NCBI GenBank assembly: GCA_031213475.1
Contig: JARUPZ010000009.1
Coordinates: forward strand, 8,961,601-9,025,600
Direction of reading: 5' to 3'
Source: Nereocystis luetkeana
Lineage: Eukaryota > Sar > Phaeophyceae > Laminariales > Laminariaceae
Length of the DNA: 64,000 nt
Shown here: positions 24,801 through 33,800 of the stretch, piece after piece
Layout: every line of letters starts with the position of its first letter
Position numbering within the stretch: the first letter of the stretch is position 1
Program-made: the position numbers and the translations under genes
Notes under the pieces: model-generated
What the model saw: only the letters and a program-made list of their open reading frames with translations
What the model was told of the DNA's origin: nothing
Database searches by the model: none

Positions 24801-27800
24801 GCCACACCGACTATCCGAGTTGCAAAACCTTACATGGCCTACAGCAGCTTGCGCACCGTAGATGGCGCTGCTGTGACTGTACCAGTACCCGGGAGAACTA
24901 AGAAAATTCAATGCTCTCCGGTTGGTGTATTCCGTGAGTATGTGCTCTATATAATCGCTGGTGGCGGCCGTCGCTCGAAGTGAATATTATATAGACCCGT
25001 TCTACGATAGAGGTAGCACATCTCCGCTATTTTGTTTCTGAAAGACGGGGTTTCTTGACCCCACGTCGTCGGTATTTCAATCTTGATTTCGAAAAAAAAC
25101 GTTTTGTAGACTCGGGTCATGGGGATTATTCGCCGCGATGCATTTTGATTTTTACTGAAAATCATTTTCGGGATGAGGTATCAAGCTCGTCAAGTGAGGA
25201 GCCTCAGAAAAATCAGGGTGAACCTCTATCGTAGAACGCGTCTGTACCCAGTTTCTACCGTGTCCATGGTCCACCACGTATAGCGGACACCCAGTTTCTA
25301 CCGTGTCCATTGTACACCACGTGCCACGGGCGCTGACTAGAAGAGGGAAATAGAGGTGTGACACGGTGCACCCCTCAGTACACCGGTAGACACATACATG
25401 GGCCGAGTTATACCAAGACCACGCAACGTGAATAGGTTGCTACAGTATGTGATCGCGGTTCAAATGCAACCTCTCACTCCGGCAAGCAACAGGGCATCCT
25501 TTATCGTAGTTTTTCGTGTGCAAAGGGGGCATTAGTTGAGTGGGTGGCACAGATTGACTTCAATGCTGCTGTGGTTACGGGTATGCAATACCGAACTCAA
25601 CGACGAAGATCGAGTAGCTTCTCCTGTTAACGTACCTATTTTACTAAGCGTAGGTAGCGCCCAACCCTAGGTGGGACCTCCGCCGCTCGATGTTCCTCTC
25701 CGACCATCGCCTTTTCCTACCGTTGCGAAACAGGAAGGTCAACGATAACGAGTCAGCCACCATTCCAACGAGTGTGTTTTACTCGTCGGTGTTGCTGATA
25801 GAAGTGTGGGCATCACGCACAGTTTTACGTGTGCCTTGGTTTTAGGTAGTCCCCGGTCGCGGCGAGCTATGTCCAGAGCACTGCTTCCATGAATCATTTG
25901 GACGCGTGTACTAGACCGACCATCATGAGAACACCGCTCGTTTACCTTTCGGCCCTTTGTCCGTACCGAGATTTTAAGGAGTGGTTTTCTGAGTTTCTTG
26001 GTTGCAGTGCTTTCCAACAGGCCGGACAATACGAATCCATATGCACGTAGCGTCAACTTCGCCATTTGGGGTTCGGTAGTAGGGCCGTGCCTACTGGAGG
26101 CGGCTGTTCTCATGAGCGCTGGCATACCTCACGCTAAGGGGGTTCTTACTCGACTGTTAGCGGAGAGCTAACCAACATTTATTTACCGTGCATCGGATTC
26201 GTACTGACCTGTGTTCTTCGTTAGACTGCTACACCTAGCTCCTGCCACTGTGAATCTGTCGTTTGATGGGTCATAGAGCTGCTCCACGTGGGTACATAAT
26301 AGAGCTGTTTCACGTCAGTACCGTCTAGCCCGGTACCGGTTGATGTCATGCCGGCCATAGCGCCCACCATCTAACAACCCAAACCACCTCACCCAAAGCG
26401 CCTCAACGTACCTGTGGATCGCGATGAAGCACGCACCACTCGAGCACCTCATCAACACATCAACCCTTACCCTCCTGTCTCGTCCAGATACACACGCTTA
26501 AGGCCACTTTCGGTGGGTCGCACGTGCACAGCAAAGGTCGATATCGCCTTGGAGGCGAACGTGGTCAACCAAACACCACTAATTTTTGAGGAGAAGATTG
26601 TAGCAACCCAACGTTTCTCGGGTCACTCAGGCAACCTCGTGGGTCTGACACTGGAAGTATGGTAGTAATCGTATTTATAAACACGTTGATCAACATGTCA
26701 CCTTTTATGTGCGACATGCTGTCGAACGTCATATATATGTGGATGTTGCTCGAGGCATGGTTCACGTCCCCATGAAGGATACATAGATGGTGTATACTAG
26801 CAAGAGAGCTTTCGTACGGAGTTCCGGAGACGTTGCGCCTGCAGCTAACCCCCCCCCCCCCCCAATGATGTGTCCATATTGCATGCCCAGGTATCCCTAA
26901 CCCCCCTTTATGAAAACGGCTCCTGAACTGCCGTTATGTTCCCGTCAACGATTTTGTCCGCTGGTAATCAAACAAGGGAGATCAACGACAACCAGCTGAC
27001 GACCCTTCCGGAAAACATATTTGCTAGTTTGAGCTCGCTGGAAGAACTGTGAGTATCTCTGGGCGACAATCGTGTAAGTTGTTACAAGCGATCTTCGGAG
27101 GCGTGGTATCATACCAAAAGGGTGGTAGTTCTTCGGGGAAAGAAAGTTTGGACTTTACCGGCCTCCCCAAAATCGATGGGAAACCTTTTCGAGATATATA
27201 TATTACAAAAGTATAGTATACATTTTACAACAGCTCCCGTTGCACCCCTTTGCTTGGGTTGCACAGTCAGTTCAGAACAATATCTTGAGTGAATTTGGTG
27301 GTAACATAGAGCTGTTCAAGTGAGAAAGTGTGGAGGCTCATAGATGTTAAGTGCTCCACCCCCGCCATGGAAGGCGTTCTCAGTCGCTTTCAAGGTAACT
27401 GTGTCAAGTTCGAGTAACCAATCACGTGTTAACATTGAGTTTCGCTGAACCCCTGAGTGGTTTCCGGATAGATAGGGCGACTATTCCGTTTGTTTGGGAA
27501 ATCACGAACGGTCAAAAACCACCACCATACTCACTATCCGAATGGACAGCAAAACGCATGGACTTCTGATCTCTCGTTCGTAGTTTTATTCACAACGACG
27601 ATGCATCGACACTTACCCACAATCGTGGTCACAATGTTTAGTTTGGCGGTGATTAGGGTAGACACTTTCGGCCGTCTCCACTCCCCACCTTTTTGAGCGA
27701 AAGGGGCGTCCGGCATACACATGTGGCATTTGTATGCGACGCAGTACGCCGGTAAGACTCAGATAATTCGGCCAAATATCGAGACCTCGCGATCAAATTC

Positions 27801-30800
27801 GGTAGCAAGTTATCGTTGACCGTGTACGAGCACAACGCTTCACTGCCCCAAGCCGTCGAGCATGCTCAAGTTTCCCTGAGGTATGTTGACATTGTGAACA
27901 TTCGTCGCATCGACCCTGCACACAGGGTGTAACTGTTGTTTCCCGGGAAAGTTTGCAAGCGAAAGCTCCCCTCATGAAGCAGCATCGGCATACATACCAT
28001 GCCAAGATATCCCTCGCAACAACTTCTTCGCGAAGCTGCAATTTGAATTCCGTTTGCAGTCCTCGGTTTACCCGTCTTAATATAGCAGTGACATCCACAG
28101 CAATTTTCTGGAAACCCTCTCCTTGAACATGTTTTCTGCTTTGGGCTCGCTGGAGAAACTTTGAGTACCCCCACGAAGGCGTGCGTGTAAGTTAGTCTCA
28201 GCGGACCTCCGTTGCAGTCGGCTGTGTAAAAGCCTGGCAAAAAAAGGTCGAATGTGGCTGAACGACTCGGATGTCTTTGGAGTCGCTCAGTGCTAGACCG
28301 GCAGTAATTGCTTTCGGAGTCTAGCAATGCGCATAGTCGTGGGCGTATCCTTCAGCCGAGTGGCCACCACCTGCCATGGATTTCAGGCTCAGTCTGTACC
28401 TGGGATGGCCTTGGCGTATTCGTGCTTACCTCAAACCGGGGGGACCAAGTCTTCGGTCGAAGGAGTTATTTTAGTGGATGCATGTGTGGTGCACACTATC
28501 TCCATATATATTATATACCAGGTATATATATATATATATATATATATATGCAGTGGTTACAGTTGATCTGGACTGAACTTTCGTATCCAGGTTCCACCTG
28601 GTGGTCTGCCCGCCATGTCTACCCGACGGGAACATGTAGCATACAAACGTGGAGAAGACCCCTCCCTCGTACTCCCAGATAACGTGGACGCCCGCACATA
28701 AAAAAACGACCTCGCGACAAAAATCGGTACCAAGACCCTGTGGGTGGTGGTTGACAATAACATGTTTGCTTCCGTCGTGCTCCAAATTGACGCGCTTCTT
28801 CTTACGGAACAAAAACTATCGAAAAATATACTTATCTCGTACTGCTGCAGAGATGTCACCTTATAGACCATGCACAGGGCATATCTCGTACTACAGTATC
28901 CCTACTACTATGGATCATCCGGCGGTATGAGTATACCTTTTATGTTTTGTCATGTACTGACAGGTCGACCCCCGCAAGTGAACACTTACAGTAGGTTACC
29001 ATGATATCATTACTGTTTAAATTTTGGGGGGACGATATTGAATAGGACCTACGGTACACCCAAAAACCTACCGGTATATGTTTACCTATTATTATTTCCA
29101 ACAATCAATATTCGGTCCTCATTTACTGTGGTCCCCCGTACTAATATACTTGATTCAGGACTACCCCAAAGAATAATCGGCCGGGTTGAGCGAACAAACG
29201 TCTTCGAAATGAAGTTTCAGGAGACGTGCTAAGCTCCTGATACGACGAGCGTAGAAAATAAGACACCAACCACCGCTCGCGGGTGGCATTTCTCTTTCCC
29301 CAAGCCTATCGCTCGCTTTTCCTCACTGTTTGTTCGACTTCTCAGGGCACTGAATGACAACGCGCTGTTCCGCTTACCGGTAAACGCCTTCACGAGTCTC
29401 CCAGCTTTGGCAACCCTGTGAGTGACCCGAACGGTAGATGTATTGATCATATGCTCCAATCGAGAGAGGGCGCATCTTCACTGTTCGGTTGCTGCCTGTC
29501 TCCGCTTCCTGCGTTGCCCCATGGTTAGTGCTACCATGTTTGGCGTTAGCCCTTCAAGGACTGCAGTGAACACAAAACACTTAGAATTCGAGTTGTTCCT
29601 CCCTTAACCGGGACGGCGGTTCTGAAAGAGTTCACGTACGTACGTACATATCTGCATGTTACTCATTCGTAATGTCATCGGGGGGTGACGAATATTTATC
29701 GCACGCCCGTAAGCCTCGTACGGGGTATGACTTTCCACACTGCGAAATATAAGAGGAGGTGGGGGGTGAACGACGTCAATTCGCTGGGATCAGATGACAA
29801 GGGTTTCATCAGCGGGAAAATACCATATTTTCTACTTACTTCGACTTCTAGTGAGTGGAAGACCTCTATAATAGAGAAAATCGCTCATTGCAGAAGCGAT
29901 TCGCCACTACACATTATATGGGTGTTTACGGTGTGAAAACGGATATATTAATGCTGTATTTCTTGCATATATATCCGTCTTGTTAGTGGAAACACTGAAG
30001 GGATAACCTCACTCAGGCTAGAACCCATCATTTGCTATTCGTAGTCGAGTTCGTAAACTGAATCCATTTGGTGCGGCAAACCCTCCAGCAATCAGATTGA
30101 ACAGGTATGATGACCACACGAAACAATAAATGTTACCCTTCACGAACAGCTCGCTGAATAGGATTTACGCCAACATGTTGCTTGCTGTAGCGTACACTCA
30201 TCCGGGTTCGAGGGAAATATGTACCGTTGGGTTCACCCCAATGGTAGGGGGGTGAGGCGTTCTGCGGTGGTAGGGGATGAGGAATGTTTGTGGCCAAATA
30301 TTTCACTTGGACCGACAGAGCAATTCAATCCCTTATCGTTCGAATACTCTTCTTGCCATTTTACGATATTATTGCGGGTGAAACCCCTTGGCTTTGAGAG
30401 GGCTCAGCAGGTGAGGCGTTCTACGATAAAAGTTCACCCTAATCTTTCCAAGGCTCCTCACTTAAGGAGCTCCATACATACCTCACCTGAAAACTGACTT
30501 CAGCAAAAAAACTTAAATTGCATCGCGGCGAATAATCCTTGGCCCGAGTCTAGAAAACGTTTTTTTTCGAAACCAAGATTGGCATTCCGACGATTTGGGC
30601 TCAAGGAACCCGTCTTTCAGAAACAACATAGCGGAAATGTGCTACCTCTATCGTAGAACGGGTCAGGTAGCACTTTCAGCTTTTTGTCAAACTCAATTTT
30701 TTGGGTGGCTTACTTTTGACCTGTTGGTACTATCGAGCTCCTCGAGTGAAGAACCTCAGAGGGCAACGTAGTGCTACAACGGGGAACCATAGTAAATAGG

Positions 30801-33800
30801 GCAAAATCATGCTAGCAAAAATGGGAAAGGTCATAGGTTTTTGTGTGTACCGTAGGTCCTGTTTAGTATGGTCTCCCGTGATACCTCTTCCGTAGCCGGC
30901 GTTCAAGGTGCGTCACAGGGGCATCGTCCTACAGTTTGGGTGGTCTAAATAAGCATTTAAGATGCCAGTTCGAGCAAGCAGAGCCTCGCTTCATGTGTGT
31001 GGAGAGGATGAAGCACGCACATACATACCCAATTCTGCCCTGCCAATATGCGTCGCTTCTTTCCCAATACGCCTCATCAGGAGACTTGACAACAACGATC
31101 TGACGACGCTTCCTGCCGGGATTTTCGAAGATGTCGGGTCTGCTGCGTTGGAAGTACAAGCTTTGTAAGTGGACGCTTGCCACAACCTGGGCATATCAAT
31201 TTTGCTGGGTAAATAGTTCCGACCGACGACCTCGTCCCTTAACGAGCTACCCAAAATCGCTAGTAAATACACCATCTTTCCGTCTGTTTTCCCCTTAAAT
31301 CCCCCTAAGGCATGGGGTGGGTTCCACCGGGTTAAACGTTTCGGTTTTGCTTGTCGAGAAAGGAAGGCTGTTCAGAGAACACAACGGCAAGTGCGCCTCC
31401 ATCGGAGCATGCATCAGTGCCCCTGACTGTGCACTACAGACGCCGCGTGGCCGTCATTGTACCCATCATAGGGGTCTACTTGGCAGGGCCCCGGGATAGA
31501 CCCTTTCCTTTCGGGTAGGGCCTTCTAGCGTGTTCATAATTGCGCGGGCTACGGAGCACTTCGTGGTGTAATCGACGCACGGGCATATATATGCCCAGTC
31601 CGACGCTTAACCTGAACTCTGACCTAAACACGGAAGTAATGCGGGCCAGAAACGGATACAACATCAGACGAAACGCGTTTCTGGCTTTCGTTTAAATGTT
31701 GTTGTTCCGCACAGCAGGTCATGATGACCCTTCTTTGTTCGAAAATTGAGAGATTCTGTTTCCCGCAATATTTTGGTGTCAGACCTACTGCGTCACAACG
31801 TCGACTGCCAACTACGTAAAAAGCATCCACGGTCTGGAGACACTCATACATGTGTTTTTGTGGTCCGCAATCAAGTATCGCGCTTCTCCGTCACACACCA
31901 GCGGTGAAAACTAAACATGGATGAACGCAGCGGCTCTCAACCAGCACCTCCAGCCGTTACCTCTGCATATCACAATACACTGCAAGTAAAGTGGTCGGCT
32001 TGCCCTCCGCGTTTCAGTGTATACCAGTTGTCATCAGCGCGTTTAGGTTATAGCTCACGGCCCTTCCCTCGCTGCGTGCCCAAACCGTCGCCTGCTCGTT
32101 CAGGGATCTGGATGGCAACCCGAACCTACAATGTGTCCCCACGGTTGTGTAAGTAGTCTGTGTGAGAGTTTTTATCTGTGTTCGTATTGCGCGAGTCTTT
32201 TGCCGGCGGACCGCCAGGTTTGGCTTTTGTTTTCTTGGTGTGCATGACGGGGGGAATTGCAGAGGCGTTTCGAATCCGTGTGTTTTCGGCGCCGGGGTGC
32301 GGGAGATACCAAAAACGCATGCTACCGTAGAAAGGTGTTCCCAAAAATTCAGTTGAAATTATCTGAGGCTTCTCGCACGAGGAGCAATGTGTACACCACC
32401 GGAAGCGACGGGTTTAAGACAAAGTGTAGGCATATCACCGACGCGCAGTCCCATGCCCTAGCCCCGTAGGAAAATCATATGGTCAAAACGAAAACGATAC
32501 AGGGGAGTTCCACGTTTAAGAAGCCTCAGCCGTCCCCACTATTTTGACCGAAAAAACGATACTTCTGTCATAGCAAGAGTCCAATGCGCTGTGCATTCTA
32601 CATGTCGGCATGGAGCAATTGTTCCCCCGTAACCTCGCCACCCCCCCTTCCCTCCGTACCCACCGTTGACTTGCTTCAGTCACGCTTCCGATGCTGTGAA
32701 CGCGGGTCTCCCATCTACCGATGGCCTGTGCGGTAAGAGTATGCGCGGTCCAACAGTGTGCATAGGTCTCGTTCCAAAGAAATTGGTCACCACGACCGCA
32801 GATTCGTCCTTCCAACAAAAAGATCGACAGTATGCTCCCACCACTCATCCCGCGGTAGGGTACGTATATTTTTGGCTCATTGCATTCCGACCGGTAGAGG
32901 TCCTCAGACGTACAACAGAAACTACCGTTAGATATATATGCTAACGTTACTGCTGTGTTATGTGTTGTACTCAGGACTAGCGCAAAGAGCCGGTGATCGG
33001 GCTGCGCGTTATATATTGTGTTTCAAGTCAGAATCCGGGTGGGGTGAGGAATTTCTAAAGTAAGTAGTCCAGGTAATCAGGCACTGCCTCTATGGTTGGG
33101 CATAGCTTCTACCTCCGCTTCAGCGTGCCTGAGAAGGAAACACGCGACTACCAGTTGTGAAAGTAGATCTCGGACGCCCATTTCGTGCATCTAAGTCAAG
33201 GACGCGAGGGAACACAACGTATTTTACATAAGTGTTTCGGGTGGTCGGGGGTCTGACGTCGCGCGACTGCCGGATCAGGCCAATAAACCGTTGTATCGAT
33301 AGTGTAGGTTGGTTTAACGGTCGATTGGTGACGATGTAACCACGCCCAATATAATAGGAATTTGGTTTGCCATTTCCTTCATGTTTGCACCCTCCGGTCC
33401 TCGACAAACCCGTGTACTGCTCAACAGTTTGTACCCCAGTTGCCGCGGTTTCGTGCGGTGCAGATGAAGTGTGTACATCTGGAGATGTGGGCTACACCTG
33501 CGTTCTGGGTGAGAAGAGATTTGATGAAGTTTAGGTGGAACACCTCGCTATTGTCTCGATGGTGAAGCACCGTCACATAACGCTAGACAAACGTACGCTT
33601 TATATAGCACGAGCTTGACATATTCGTTTGGGTTGTACTCAGATTACTCGGCTCGGGCCTGGACGGGCAATCTACATACGGTACACCCCCCACAAGGTCA
33701 AGATGGGGCATACAACAATGTAACCGTGTACCCCTGCGGAACGTCCAACAAGCCCGGCTTATCGCCGGACATAGTGGACGTACCGTGCAGCTGGTTTTCC

